A stretch of 64,000 nt of DNA from Epiperipatus broadwayi (GCA_028023455.1 JAQFVV010000352.1:1-64000), one strand, 5' to 3'; positions 1 to 13,900 are shown, numbered from the stretch's first letter. Notes: generated by a model from the letters alone, not told the origin. Made by a program: numbers and translations.

Positions 1-1043
1 GGAAAACTGCTACAGATAAGTTTTTCAAAATACAAGCAAGTCCCCTTTCTTTTCTTTTAAAACAGCTTTTATAGAGACGTTCATCTGTTTTTCTTTATCT
101 TTATAATTAATTGAGAGGCTACCTCTTCTTAATCAATTTTAACCTTTTGCCCCCTCGGAAAAATAAGGCACAAACTTCATTTCAAACAGACATGATTAAT
201 TTTACAATCTAACAATTAATTGCCAATTAATTTTTAACACTGACACACCAGACTATTGTTAATGGTCTATTAATGGTCCACTGAAATTCCTTAGTGAGAT
301 ATGTCTTTTAAGGAATGATAATTAACTGAGTAAGATAATACCAACACTAAAAATAATCTTACTTTTTCCCTTTAATAGTGAAACCAAATATCCCATGCAG
401 CTGTTTCAAACTCAGATTTTATATTAAATTTGGCTGCTAATATTAAACTTATTTAAAAGATTTTAATTTCTTATTTAAAATTGCTTTACAACATGTAAGA
501 AATGATTATTAATTGTAAATTGTACCATCCAGATTTACAATTAAATTATATATACACACACATCGCAGGTATATATTTTTCTTTAAATTTAGATTTTTAA
601 TGCTTTAACTTTATTTATTACAACTATTCTACCTATATTATTATTATTGTTTTTTATTTACTTTCATGAATTATTTATTTTCAACCTAGCATATGATAAT
701 GACTATTCATTCTCACTAACCTAATGTAGTTTTTAATAGTCACACACCTCCCTATCAACAAATGTGTAAATCTTGCTTTTTCTAATATTTTCTTAATATT
801 AATTTAACCCATAAATTACAAGAAAATTAATCCTCTGGCTATAAACACATTAACAATAAATTTTTAGATTGCTTACTAGTCAAACATATGCAATCCCTTA
901 TACATATGGGTTCAAACTCGGTCTTAGTTAAAATTTTATTATTACACAGAAAAAAAATACATATATTATGAGGAAAATTTGGATGGAACTTTCTCTTTCA
1001 TAGCTAACTTAAAAAGATGGAGCCTTGGACAAATCCAAAAGCT

Positions 1044-1046
<3 letters not shown>
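1..1046. other. AT-rich flank of element A, no gene seen
   Basis: No coding region or RNA gene is recognised. The stretch is AT-rich with homopolymer runs. It ends in a TACA directly before a (TA)n run, a pattern that resembles the ends of the LTRs in this window, so it might be the tail of another old LTR; that is only a guess. The sequence should be continuous with position 30178 onward in the state before element A inserted. Confidence 0.5.

Positions 1047-1106
<60 letters not shown>
1047..1106. repeat. (TA)n microsatellite, left target flank of element A
   Basis: Pure alternating A and T for about 60 bases. It directly abuts the outer end (TGTAAC) of the A 3' LTR; the other end of element A abuts a similar run at 30125-30177. 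The target site of A was therefore probably one (TA)n tract, and the target duplication is hidden in it. Confidence 0.9.
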
Positions 1107-1109
<3 letters not shown>

Positions 1110-3813
1110 AACCCACAATATACGTAGCCTCACGATTATCAAGCCCCACGATTGGGCTAGCTATTTTGTAACCCTATCCTACAACCTCCATATCTTCACT
1201 ATCTGCTTTACTATACTTATAATTGCCCAGGCGCCAATTCTATGCAAAATAGAATAAAATTTATAATTATAAATTATATTTAAATTTATTTAAAAGATTT
1301 TATATTGAAATTACCCTATGGCTTAGCTCAGTTGGGGTTATAGGGTATGGTCTTTATATATCAAGCCAACAAGGATGATAAAAACATCTATAGACAATAA
1401 TATTATAAGATTAATTGAAATATGTTCAGGGCCTCTGTTTAATACTAAACTATTGCACAATCATAAAAATGTTCTTTTAATAGAAGTTCATATTTAACAT
1501 AGAATAGATAATCATTAGGACCGGGTACTTTTCTATCCATATCACTATCCATTCCAAGCAAAGTAAAATGAGTTATTGGTATTATAATACTGAAATTTAT
1601 TACCACCAAACAAATTTAACTAAAACTAGAATTATTTTGACAACCCATATCTTCCATAACTATACTATGATAATTAGATGTGTGTGTGGAAATGAAGAAT
1701 CGAACGTATATAATCAAGGAATTCCTATAAGCTGTTGATTCAATAAAATATTTATTATAAAAAAAAAATAAAATCAAAAATAAATCATAACTAAAAAAAT
1801 ATTATTGATACCTTTATCACCCATTACATTTTTCTGTGATAAAATGAAAATTGACTACTTTTTAATATGTGCATTATATATCTTCGAATATGTGTGTTTG
1901 TTTATATAGTAAATATCATGAATTTCCAAATTACATCCTATTAAATTATCTATAATGCTTTGATGATAATAAAAATTAATAATCTTTTAGAAATATTATA
2001 GAATTTTAAATAACACTTGTCCGTTATAATTATTATATATATTCCATCTAGCATTAACTGTACAAAATTAGAGACAAGCATGATACCACAATACTAAAAC
2101 ACTTAATCTATATACTTAATCTAATTATTCCTGAACATTTCTATCGTTAACTTATTTTAATCTACTCCCTATATAACAAACGTATAACTGACAATGTTTT
2201 AATTCTTTATTTTTTTATAACAATCATTATCGAAATTCAGCTTAATAAATATAATTAAAAATAATAATAATAATAATACATAACATCACGCACACATCGG
2301 AACATATATAATCACCTATAGTATAATCTCTGGATTATACCAAACACATTATCATATCATAATATATATATATGAAATTACATTACTTCATTTTTTGTTT
2401 TTAAAAGGTACACAAAACACATGCAAAAAAATAATAATTGTTTATACACCTATTATAAAAAAAAAAATATTTGTCAATACCTCATTATTACATGTAAAAT
2501 GTTTTTTTTTTTTAAAAAAAATTAAAAGTTAAAAAACACATATATTAATTTCAATGACACTGTAAATTCTAAGATAAAAAAAATGTCTATCCATTGTTAA
2601 AGCATATTTTTGTTAAGAATGACAGTAGTCTTTTCCTTTTAGAATTTTGTGATAAGCTTTATAATTACATTTGCATGCATTGAAAATTATCCTGTTACAG
2701 ACGCGGGTATAGTGAAGTGATATAATATAAAGTATCTTCTTAATATCATATTGGATATATATATCTTTTTTTCATTTTAAATTTTGTTTTATCGAATATT
2801 AATAGCAAATTCCTTAAATTTAAAAAAAAAATTAGGCATTTAATTTTAGCGTCTAAAGTTAAAATTTGAAATAGCTCTATTTTACAAAACGTTGTAATCT
2901 TAATGCTATTCATTTTTAATATACATTAAAAATAGATTATAATAGTAATAACTTAACTTAGAGACATCCAGGCAATTTTATAGGTAGTAGATTTGAATCA
3001 TGAATTTTGGTAGAGATTTGAAGACAGGTAACCCTTTTGAGTCTATCCCTTCATGGTAACTCCAGTTTTACAATATAAATTTCCCATAACTGTATTGTGA
3101 TAATCCTTGCGATTTTTTTCTATATTTGTTATACTATTAGAGAGTTTTTTTTAAATCTTTTAAGTTTCTTATCTTCTTCCTTGGAGTTTTTTTATTACTT
3201 TTTTTAGTTGTAAAACCCTGTCTTTCTCTTCACGCCGTCTATGTTTCCATGACAACTTTGGAAGCTTGCCAGAAATATTATTTATAAAATTTTAAACAAT
3301 ATAATGTTTGAATTTACTATACATAGTAATTAAAAAAAATAAACATTAATTATTAATTTAAAAATGTCATTTACTTTTTCAAATAATCTTTATCATTTTT
3401 AAAACCTAAGATTTTAAGACAATGTATAATCAGTAATTTATAAATAACATATAAAAAAAATTCTAATTAATAATACATATATGCATCTAGCTATGATGAC
3501 ATGTAAATTTTATATTGTACACAAACATCTACCACTAAACATATAGTTCCAAAACTCCACCATCAATATATCTATTTAAAATTTTTTTTTTTAAATCCAA
3601 ATTTCAATTAGCAAATCACATCACAGTTTAGATTTTATTTTTTTAAAACTCAATTTTAAATATTAATGATATCACAGTTTAGGCCTAATTTTTCCCCGAA
3701 AAATTCAATTCATAATATTATATTATATCACAATTCATTTTTCTCAACTAATTATCTTTATCCCAAATGTGACCTTTCCATATTTCTTTCTAGTGCCAAC
3801 CTGGAAGGTTACA
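1107..3813 (-). repeat. Element A 3' LTR (2.7 kb)
   Basis: It matches 27412-30124 along its full length and has the inverted terminal hexamers TGTAAC and GTTACA. The outer end touches (TA)n and the inner end touches the purine tract of element A. The length is large compared with the few hundred bases usual for insect gypsy LTRs. No long ORF lies inside. At 1313-1352 there is a tRNA-like 5' half (A-box-like TAGCTCAGTTGG), which both copies share. Confidence 0.93.
1320..1334 (+). promoter_or_regulatory. tRNA-like A-box inside LTR A
   Basis: GGCTTAGCTCAGTTGGGG resembles the D-arm and pol III A box of tRNAs. The second LTR has the same site near 27628 with one change (TTGAGG). No convincing B box or T arm follows within about 80 bases. 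It may be a tRNA or SINE fragment captured in the ancestral LTR rather than a working promoter. Confidence 0.35.
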
Positions 3814-3830
3814 ATCCATCCCCCTTATGA
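3814..3830 (-). promoter_or_regulatory. Element A polypurine tract
   Basis: On the minus strand this reads as a purine-rich run (AAGGGGGATGGA) ending one or two bases before the 3' LTR start TGTAACC. This is where plus-strand DNA synthesis would be primed in an LTR element. Position and composition both fit. Confidence 0.75.
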
Positions 3831-4058
3831 AAGAAAAATGAATGGGATAAACAACAATCAATATTAACAACACACTAAATTTTACATTAACATCATTCCT
3901 CAATTAAAAAAAAATTATGTTTGTCAAATAAACATACAACACACACAAAAAAACATTTAATGCTTTTACAAACACTTATTCTTATTATATTTAATAACAT
4001 TAAATAAGCAAGAGAAAAAATAAATAAATTTTATATTAAACAATAGGTATGATTTTTC

Positions 4059-5265
4059 TTAATCATGTCTTGCAGGGCATGGAACCAAACTGCGAGCATT
4101 ATAGGTTCCTCATATTCCTTCAGGTGTAGAAAGCAAAAATGCATTTTCTCCCACCTGTTTCATTATCTTATAGGGACCTTCATAGAGATTAAGAAATTTC
4201 CGAAAAGTGTGCTTCTTAAGATTACTAACATGGGGGTTCTGATTATTACACTGTCATGAATTTTGAAACAATGCGAGCTAGCCCTATGATGGCGAATATG
4301 CTTATGACCCATATTTTTAAGATTGGCTCGGGCTAGTGTCAAATCATGTGATACATCAATGTTCTCTTGAACAGGGGGCAAAGGAGTTTTAATTAATAAA
4401 GGTTTCACCTTACCAAAATGTAAACGAATTGGTGACATTTTTGTGGATTCATTAATTGTAACATTAATATAATGTATAATCTGTGGCAATTGACGCACCC
4501 ATTGCCTGTGGTCTCCACCTACATATACCTGGAATAATCAACTGAGTTCTTGCATGATCCTTTCACTAGGATTGGACTGTGGGTTGCATATGGAACACAT
4601 GATGTGCCGGATATTCTTCTTTTGACACCATTTTTTCCAATAGTCTGAAATAAAAGTGGTGGCATGATCAGTGAGAATAAAGGTAGGTTTACCTACTACA
4701 ATAAATTGTGACATCTCCAGGTGTTTCACAACATTCTTGGTGTCAGCCTTTGGGACTGTAAAAGCTGAAACAAATTTTGAGAACACATCGTAAGTTACAA
4801 GAATAAACTTTTGGCGGTTAGAAAGAGGAAAAGGTCCATAAAAGTCCAGAGCTAGTAACTCATTCGGTTGATTGAGCAAAATGGGGTGTAGTGTTCTTAC
4901 ATAGGTTTTGTTTTGTTATTTAGTCTTTAAGCAGATCTCACAATCCTTCAATCTAGTCATAATACGTTCCGTCATGTTCTGAAAGTAAAAATGTTCTTTG
5001 ATAATTGGCTGTATTTTTGTACCCCAAAATGACCATAATGACAATGAACATAATATATTAATTTATCTACTAAGCATGCTGGAATCATAACTCTCCATGA
5101 ATCACCCTCAATCCCATCCAATTTTCTCAGTAAAATTCCATCATTCATTTTGTATTTAGCCTTAACCCTTTCAACATATCTTTTCTTTCCATTCATATTG
5201 GCAGAGTTTACCAACACACCAATTCTTTTCCTTAATTCATTGTCCTGTACTTGTAATGTTGGCAA
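4059..5265 (-). pseudogene. Element A integrase region, fragmented
   Basis: This is the 3' part of pol. 4972-5265 carries the histidine-rich start of the zinc-binding domain (YVHCHYGHFGVQK). 4538-4879 carries the first two catalytic aspartates in LALDFYGPF and FILTDHATTF, plus the glutamate in SNPSERIMQEL. It stops at a TGA where element B has tryptophan. 4163-4498 resumes in the same frame (INVTINESTKMSPIRLHFG). The GPY/F end lies in a different frame, so at least one indel is present near 4170. Integrase normally inserts the element DNA; here it is dead. Confidence 0.88.
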
Positions 5266-6260
5266 TCCTTATAACTCTTAGTTATTTCATCCTCCCGTAA
5301 TGTGGTCAAATTACAAATAATAATATTTTCAGTACATGGATTCTGATATGTTATAGTAATGGGATGGCAACTTAAGATGTCAGCAACAGTGTTATTATGG
5401 CCAGAATAATAAATGATCCGATAGGAAAACTGCTGAAGGTATAAGCTCCAACGAATCAGTCTGTCATTATGTAAATAGCTTCTATTTAAAAATTCTAGGC
5501 TTCTATGGTCTGATAGTACAGTTACTTGAGATCCCAATAGAACCTGCATCAGTTTTTGGAACCCCCAGACAATGACCAGAGCTTCCCGTTCAGTCATAGT
5601 GTAGTTTAGTTCTGCTCCCTTCAAGTGTCGGCTCAAAAAATAAAGAACCTGTGATTTCCCATCATTATCTAGTTGGCATAGTATGACCCCTAGTCCAAAC
5701 CCACTACTGTCAGGTTGTAGGTAAAATTCCTTCTGAAAGTCTGGATATGCTAGTATAACTGTCTTCAAAAAATTATCCTTAATAACCTGAAGTTCTCCAT
5801 CATGGTCTTTAGTCCAAACCCAGGGCTCAGATTTCTTTAATAATATAGATAAATGGAGGGTATCATATGAGAAATTCTTGTAAAAATGATGGTAATAATT
5901 ACACAGTCCCAAAAATGACCTCAAGTGCTTCTTAGATTTGGGTGTAGGAAATTGTTGAATTGCAGATATTTTATCGGGATGAGGTTTTATTCCCTGATTA
6001 CTAATTACATGGCCAAGAAAGAATATTTCTCCAGCCACTAGGGTGCATTTCTCAAGATTGACCTTAATGTTATGAAGTGAGCATTCTGAAAAAAATAAAT
6101 TCAAGTGTTCCAAATATTGGGTTAGATCATCCGATGCGATAACAATGTCATCAACATAGATGACTATCAACTCTTTGAGCTTCTGAGAAAAGATTGCATT
6201 CAAACATCTGATCAGCCCTGCCCCACTATTAATCAGGCCAAAAGGCATCCTCTGAAACAT
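5232..6260 (-). pseudogene. Element A RT palm and RNase H ORF (342 aa)
   Basis: The longest intact piece of element A. Residues 1-40 contain FQRMPFGLINSGAG and the catalytic YVDD (about 35-38) of reverse transcriptase. The connection region follows (GLCNYYHHFYKNFSYD), then RNase H from about residue 170, with DSSGFGLGVILCQ, TEREALVIV and VADILS. The upstream half of RT is in other frames. A stop codon precedes the ORF where element B has serine, and the first methionine is internal to RT, so the start is not a real start. Confidence 0.9.
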
Positions 6261-6448
6261 ATACTAATGGCCTTGATGACGAAAAGCCGTATATTGCTGA
6301 TCCTTGAGATGTAATGGTATCTGCCAATAGCTTGCAGTTAAATCAAACATTGAAAAGACTTTCCTTCCTCGAAACCCAAGCAACAATTCTTGTACTGGCA
6401 TTGGAATATCACGTTCAGGTATAGTATGTTTATTAAGGGTATGTGCAT

Positions 6449-7012
6449 CTAAGCATACTCGAAGAGAACCATTTTTTTTTTCACCACAACAAGAGGATTT
6501 ACATATGGTGAAGGGCCAATCTTAATAATTTCCCAATCGAGCATCTTTTGGATCTGTCGTTGGACTTCTGTCTGGTATTGGTGCGGGATAGGATAGGTAC
6601 ATTGTTGGAAAGGTTTATTATCCTTGAGTTTGAACCTATGAATATATCCCTTGATAATGCCGGGTACTTTAGAAAAGATAAATTTATACTGAAGCAACAA
6701 TTGAAAGAAGGGTTCATAATATTCTGATCTTATGATACCAGAACTGTCTAACTTCATCTTTATATTTACATCAACCGATGTCTCCAGCATAGCTATCAAT
6801 TGACTACACTGACTAATGAAATCTCCTACAAGAGGGCAAATCTTCTCTTGGCACATAAAAGTGTGGTTACAATAATTAATTGAACAATGATTAAGGGTCA
6901 TGAAATCTGAGCCAATTATGACCTCATGAACCAGTCCAGGCATGATCAAGAATACATGCGTAAGCTCTAAGTTATTAATCTTAACAGTAATGAAAATCTG
7001 TTTATTTGTCAA
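6449..7012 (-). pseudogene. Element A protease C-terminal part and RT N terminus (187 aa)
   Basis: The piece begins after the protease active site. It contains the MPGLVHEVIIGSDFM stretch typical of the end of the aspartic protease (the I-I-G pattern before the C-terminal helix), then the RT thumb-proximal start with YPIPHQYQTEVQRQIQKM and VNPLVVVKKK. It runs out of frame in a homopolymer near 6475, where the reading should go on to the RT fingers. Confidence 0.88.
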
Positions 7013-7072
7013 CTTTACCTTCCTTCCATTTGTAAAAGTTACCTGAAGAGATTTAAGTGGTAAAGTAGGAAT

Positions 7073-7288
7073 TTAATAGTGAACTTGCATAATTTTCACA
7101 TACATTTCCTCTGAAATTACAGAAGCTTGGCTACCAGAATCGACCAAAGCATCCACAACTAACCCCAAAATGGTAATCCGAATTATTGGACAACTATATA
7201 AAATGGGAGATTCAAGCAAACCTTCATATTCCCAGTGCTCAACATCAAAATCAAGATTGTTAATTAACCATCCTATGGTGTTCCCCAA
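7073..7288 (-). pseudogene. Element A retroviral-type aspartic protease, N-terminal part
   Basis: This short piece contains ALVDSGSQASVIS, the D-S-G catalytic motif of LTR-element proteases, preceded by a hydrophobic strand (ILGLVV). It lies just downstream of gag and in the -1 frame relative to gag. The ORF's apparent start is a TTG; the frame is open further up to the gag stop, which fits a gag-pol fusion by frameshifting. A stop separates it from 6449-7012. Confidence 0.85.
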
Positions 7289-7335
7289 ATCTCTATGAAT
7301 AGGGCCCCAAAGTGAGGAACGTAACGTTGAGGTCC

Positions 7336-9355
7336 CTATTGGTTTAATGCTCCAGGTTTCTTAATAGTGGTCTCATCTCTTTTAAGGATTCTTATTCCAC
7401 TTGTGGATGGCATATTGCCATCATCTTTCCTTCCCATATATGGATAAGGATTATAATATGGCCTACCCTGAATTGGAGGCCTACCTCTATATCTACCCCT
7501 ACTTCGCATATCTCTGCCTTGACTCCGCCATGGCCTGTCTAGGATACTGATGCTATTCATATTTGGGCTATGTTCTTTATTAACCTTGGCCCTAGCATCT
7601 CCTCCCCAATCACTAATCTCTATTGAATGTAAAACATTAATTACTTCCTCAATCGTTTGTCGGTCCAATACTATCAAGGCTTGTTCGACGTGTCTTGGCA
7701 TATTATGGCACAATACCCTCACTATCTGTTGTTGGGACAAAGGGTATGCAGTAAGAGTTCTCAATTTGATGACTTGCTTTCTAAAAAATTGAGTATAACT
7801 TCCTTTCATATGATTATATCTTTCTTGCGATACTTTATATCTCAAGTTTTCATGTTTATCTTCCCCCCAAAAACTATTTAATAATAAGTACTTAAAATCC
7901 CCATAATTATGTGGCCTCTCAAATAATGACTGCCACCATTCCTTGGATGATGAATATGGATGATTGCAAGCAATAGAAAACTTTTCCTCTTCTGTTAAGG
8001 GGCATAACACAAACAACTCTTCTAAACTCTGCAAAAACTCCTATGGATTTTCCATGTGATCTCCCTTAAAAGGTCTAATAGACAAAAATTTAAGGGCCAT
8101 GGAATCCCGTGAATCCTTCCCATAACTCATTTGTTCTCCATTTAAACCTAAACTCTTGGAATATGCCTTCTTAAGCTTAGAATCTTTTAATAACTCCTCA
8201 GAATAATGGTATGTCAGGTAACCACAGACCTTTTTAACCTCAGTAACGTCTGTTTCCCTAATCTCTGGAATCCTTATTTTTGTTTTTGCATTCTGCTCCT
8301 TAATTATTTTTTCTTGCATAAAATTTTCTAATTTTAATTGGTGATTTTGTAACTTACAGTCAAACTCATTTAACTTTTTTTCTACCTTGTCTGACATATC
8401 CTGCTTACCTATATCACTCCTTACACTATCTACTTCTTTTCTTAAATTTTGACATCTTTCTTCCATTTCCACTAGCTTTAGTCCCATGGCTCATACAGCC
8501 TCTTCTATTGTCAAACTATCTATTTTTTAACCATTTGAACAAGCTGATCATTGATGTTTTGGTCAACACTATACTGGCCTTGAGTTTTTAAAATACTGTC
8601 ATCAACTTTATCCTGACATCTTTCCACAACTTGTTTAATGACCCCAAATTCTTCCTGAAATTGTTCAAATTTCTCTTGAATATACTCAAATTCTTTATCT
8701 TTTACCATGATTTCGGTTTTACTAAAATTTTCTTTAATCTCCTCTCGAATTTGTGCCACTGCACTATCACTTTCTAATTTTATTTGATGCAATTGAGTGT
8801 AAACATTTATTTCTACAGTTTCATCTTAGATGCTTGATCCTTAATAGTGTCTCTGACCTCCTTTATCTCTAATATCTGATTATCTACTTTCTCTTCCAAA
8901 GCTTGTATCTGGCTAACTGTATTAGCTCTTATTTCTACTATGTCGGACTTTATTCCTAACATTTCTAATTTTATTTCAGCTATCCTTTCTTCTGACTTAT
9001 CTTGACTCAACTTTATTTCTTTTAGTTCTGATTTCAATTCTGTTTGACCAGACTCTAGTTTTACTTGACCAGACTTTAGTTCTGCAAACATCTCTTCTGA
9101 TTTTTTTCTATCTTCTACTTGACCAGACTTTAGTTCTTCTTGACCTGCCTCTAGTTTGGTAAACACCTCTTTGAACCACATTAGCAGGTCACCATCTATG
9201 GTTTTAGGAATAGTATCTCTCATCTTACTAGACTCTCCATAGGACATATCTATAGCTTCATTTCCTGATTCAAGGTCAGGGAACAATGCAGCCATGTCTG
9301 GAGATGGTGTCTCTTGAGACCCACCCAAACTATCATATAAACTAAACTCTTCCAT
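7336..9355 (-). pseudogene. gag: Element A gag: coiled-coil N terminus, capsid-like core, RG-rich tail
   Basis: Four open pieces. 8813-9355 starts at a plausible ATG (MEEFSLYDSLGGSQE) and runs into a long charged heptad-like region with repeated ELKSGQ units. 8520-8792 continues the coiled coil in another frame. 8041-8487 ends the coiled coil and reaches the capsid start (MALKFLSIRPFKGD). 7336-8034, same frame after one stop, is capsid-like: KEWWQSLFERPHNYGDFKYLLLNSFWGED, the W/F pattern of Retrotrans_gag-type capsids, then LTAYPLSQQQIVRVLCHNMPRHVEQ. The tail (about residues 165-200 of the last piece) is RG/RP-rich and has no CCHC knuckle. The coiled coil is longer than usual for gypsy Gag. 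Family assignment is by pattern and by likeness to element B. Confidence 0.85.
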
Positions 9356-10677
<1,322 letters not shown>

Positions 10678-10708
10678 TAACCGATTAATAACTAATTAAA
10701 AATTTATA

Positions 10709-10966
10709 TTATTTCTAACCCAGTATATTAATTAGAAGTCATTTAGTTATTTGGTTTATCCAATATCTAATAGTTATTTTATCCGCACTTGAGACACTAA
10801 TTTCTAACCGAGTCTTTTAATTTATTATTATCCAATCAGATATTAACCAATTAATTAGAAATCCATTATTATTTCTAACCCAGTATATTAATTAGAAGTC
10901 ATTTAGTTATTTGGTTTATCCAATATCTAATAGTTATTTTATCCGCACTTGAGACACTAATTTTTC
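10709..10966. repeat. 160-bp tandem duplication at the outer end of the B 3' LTR
   Basis: The segment from ATTTCTAACCCAGTATATT to GACACTAATTT occurs at about 10709-10806 and again at about 10869-10966. The 5' LTR has it once (near 22213-22306). The TTCTAACCG start motif of the LTR also recurs at about 10802, so the duplication includes a second copy of the LTR edge. Confidence 0.85.
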
Positions 10967-13900
10967 TGGTTGTTGTTAAGGCAACCAAAATAAAAGCAAC
11001 ATATCTATTAATTTTCTAATATGATCTAAAATACTTTTCATATAATACAATTGTACATACAATTCTCTTAAGCTATGCCACGATTGTAATAATAACAATA
11101 ATTGATCACTTATTAATTGAAGAATAATTATAATGACAATACTAATCTCAGGGATCTTTGTTTAATTTAAGAAAATGCTTGACTGTATTGTGTTGTCGCA
11201 TATGACTGGCATTCTGATCGGCTATAGGAAACATTTACTTTACTTAAATTCAATGTGTCTTCATCTCTCATATCAACTACTATATTATCTAAAGAGATGA
11301 TAATTATATTCAATAATGACATACAATTTTAAATAATACAGCCCCTTTATCCAGAATCTTAGTCAGAATAATAAAAAGACAAGGGTGCTTTTTGTGTCCT
11401 TCCATCATCCATGGCAACACAATAATTTAACTAAGATTTATTACTTAGACAATTTAACTAAATGTGAACGGAATAATGTGCAGTCAAAGTTAATGGTTTG
11501 GGAATAAATTCATTTTTACACACACAAAAAAAAATGTTTAGTCTGAAGTTTTCAACTCCATAAATAATTATCATTAAACTAAATATAATGACATATTCCG
11601 ATCTGCTTAACTTTATTTATCTGGTATATTAAGTTTTTAAGAATTTGGAACGATTTTGGACTCAAGAAAAGGTTTTGCAAATATTGTGCAAACACATATA
11701 TTTAGCATATAAAAACAAAAAAAATGAATCTACAACAAATTTAACAAGACTATAATTTATTATTATCACAAAAAAATATATGAACATTTATTCAATAATC
11801 CCATAATAATACAAAATATAAAATATAACTGACATTAATCTGTATATTCTTTTGGTTATGGACTAGAGATTACTACTTCTCCTGTATGCAATCATATGGA
11901 TTGATTAACTAAAAGTACATTTCATTACCAATACATTGTTTATTAAATTTTGGTAACCTTGTAGAAGCTTTTATTCAAAATTATTGACTAACTATTTTTG
12001 TTTTTGTTTTTTTTTTAAATGATTAATATGATCATATGCCATACGCAAAATATTAAATTTATTTCGAATACATTGACTTTATTTATGTTCTTTAATGGAA
12101 TAACCTATTCTAATTATAGGACAGTTATCAGAAGTTACACTTACCATCATACATTTAACTTAATGCTAACTTAAGTTATGATACAAATTTTATTCATACA
12201 TATACTTTTGAAATATGAGTATTATTTAATGAATAACCAGAATTAAATATTGCATTTGAATATTCCTTCAGTAAATAAGCATTTTAAATTACGCAATTTT
12301 AATTACTTTCTCCATTGATTTACTTGTCAAATACTAGCAATATTTAGCAGCACAATACAGATATCAACCCTAGTTACTAACGCACTATTTATACTAAAGT
12401 GGATCTTGAGGAACTAACACCTCCAATATAACCTTTATCTTGCCCGAACTTTCAAAATTAAGCACAATAATCAACACCTTCCATGGTTTACCTATCTTTA
12501 TTTCACATGAGGAATATGGAATAACCACGAAGGTTTGTAAAGTAATCTACTACATTAAAATATTTTGGTGGTTTCTTGCCTCTTACTTAGGCATACAACG
12601 AACACACACCAAATACAAACCTCTCCTGGGATTTAAATGAATGAAGCATACTAAATGCTAGATAAATTCTTGATCGTCCTATCTATGAGAATCGATCACT
12701 TGGGCTATAAACATACCCGAACATTATATTTAAAATCTTCCTCTCATGGAAAACAAAGCGTTTGGGGAGATCATTTTTCATCCCACAAAATAAATACATT
12801 ATAATTATTACCTATGCGAATATTAAGCATATACCAATGCTATATCTGGGCAGGATAAGTAAATACACTGATCATAATAAATTTATGTTACCGGGTATAC
12901 TTTGATCAACATCTGAAATCAATGGACATCATAGAATAAAAGTATAATAATTTTAATTTTAATAAAGGAACATTCAAAAATAGTTGGTAGCATACTATCT
13001 TAAACTAAATAAAGTAGATGTGTTAATTAAGAATAATTAGGAATAAATTCCTCAATTAATATAGTATAAATTCGTTTCAACTTTAACAAGAAATATTTTG
13101 TTATAGCATTTTTTTTTTTTTTTTAGTTACTTCTGATAATTTTCAATATTTATTTTACCCCTTAAATATCTAAATATTTTTTTCTTTTACGTATCTAACA
13201 TACAAAATTTCTACCTACAGTTGTATGTACTAATTAAAACATATTTTATATATATATATTTTTTCGTGTTAAATATCAACTTAACATATAATAATTATAT
13301 TAAAACATACCTTTGTTATTACAAGGCTATTAAATATCACTTGACCATACAGACCTTAATCTATGTGATAGAAAAAAAATACATATCATTTATGACTTAG
13401 TTTTAAACAATCATTAATTAACAAGTGCATACTCTCTCATTAGAAAATGATTTTCTGTTGAGCAATTGGTCCAGGTGAAGAGCTTTATCCAGTCATATTT
13501 CACGAAGCAAGTTTAAAAACAATAAACACATGGTATTATTTCCTTTAAATAAAAGTTTTTTCTCTTATTTTGTGCGTTTAATAAATTAGGTAAAGAAACA
13601 TATAGCAGAATTGAAGATTAATTCTTACTTGAATTAAACTACTACAAATTTGGGATCCAAGAAAATAAAATATACATATTCTAACATAACGAACAGTTGA
13701 CGATAGATGATAAACATACACAATATATATTTTTTCTTTCTTTTATTGACGATACGTATACTTATGAGCTAGCTTACTTATGGACAAAAATGCGCAATTT
13801 TCCGAGAGATTATTATGATAATAACTGCAGTCAATTTACGTGTACATGAAGTTTTAATAATTCCAACTGATGTATAATATAATATATCATTTATTTTTAT

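Larger units (their letters stand above)
4059..7320 (-). pseudogene. pol: Element A pol (protease, RT, RNase H, integrase), broken
   Basis: Minus-strand pol in at least five open pieces. The protease piece at 7073-7288 has the active-site motif ALVDSGSQAS. The RT N terminus is at 6449-7012 (QCTYPIPHQYQ, VNPLVVVKKK); a frameshift follows in a T/A homopolymer near 6471-6480, and a stop comes just before 6260. RT continues at 5232-6260 with MPFGLINSGAG and the catalytic YVDD, then RNase H (PDSSG, then SDHRSLEFLNRS), which is uninterrupted here. Integrase zinc-binding is at 4972-5265, the catalytic core at 4538-4879 with LALDFYGP, LTDHATTF and PSERIM, and the C-terminal part at 4163-4498, ending in a GPY/F segment (YEGPYKIMKQ) in another frame down to 4059. 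No chromodomain or env follows. The copy cannot encode an active polyprotein. Confidence 0.92.

Noticed and set aside
979-1257. 92-residue ORF with a long Ile-Tyr run
   Set aside because: It is the translation of a (TA)n microsatellite. The same holds for the Ile-Tyr-rich ORFs near 14955, 26104, 29977, 37729, 41173, 46279, 46517, 51342, 52418 and 62239.
3814-4059. env gene downstream of pol
   Set aside because: Only about 245 bases lie between the end of integrase and the LTR in A, and about 120 in B; there is no room for env.
7550-7881. Plus-strand ORFs opposite gag of element A
   Set aside because: They are antisense shadows of the minus-strand gag, without motifs of their own.
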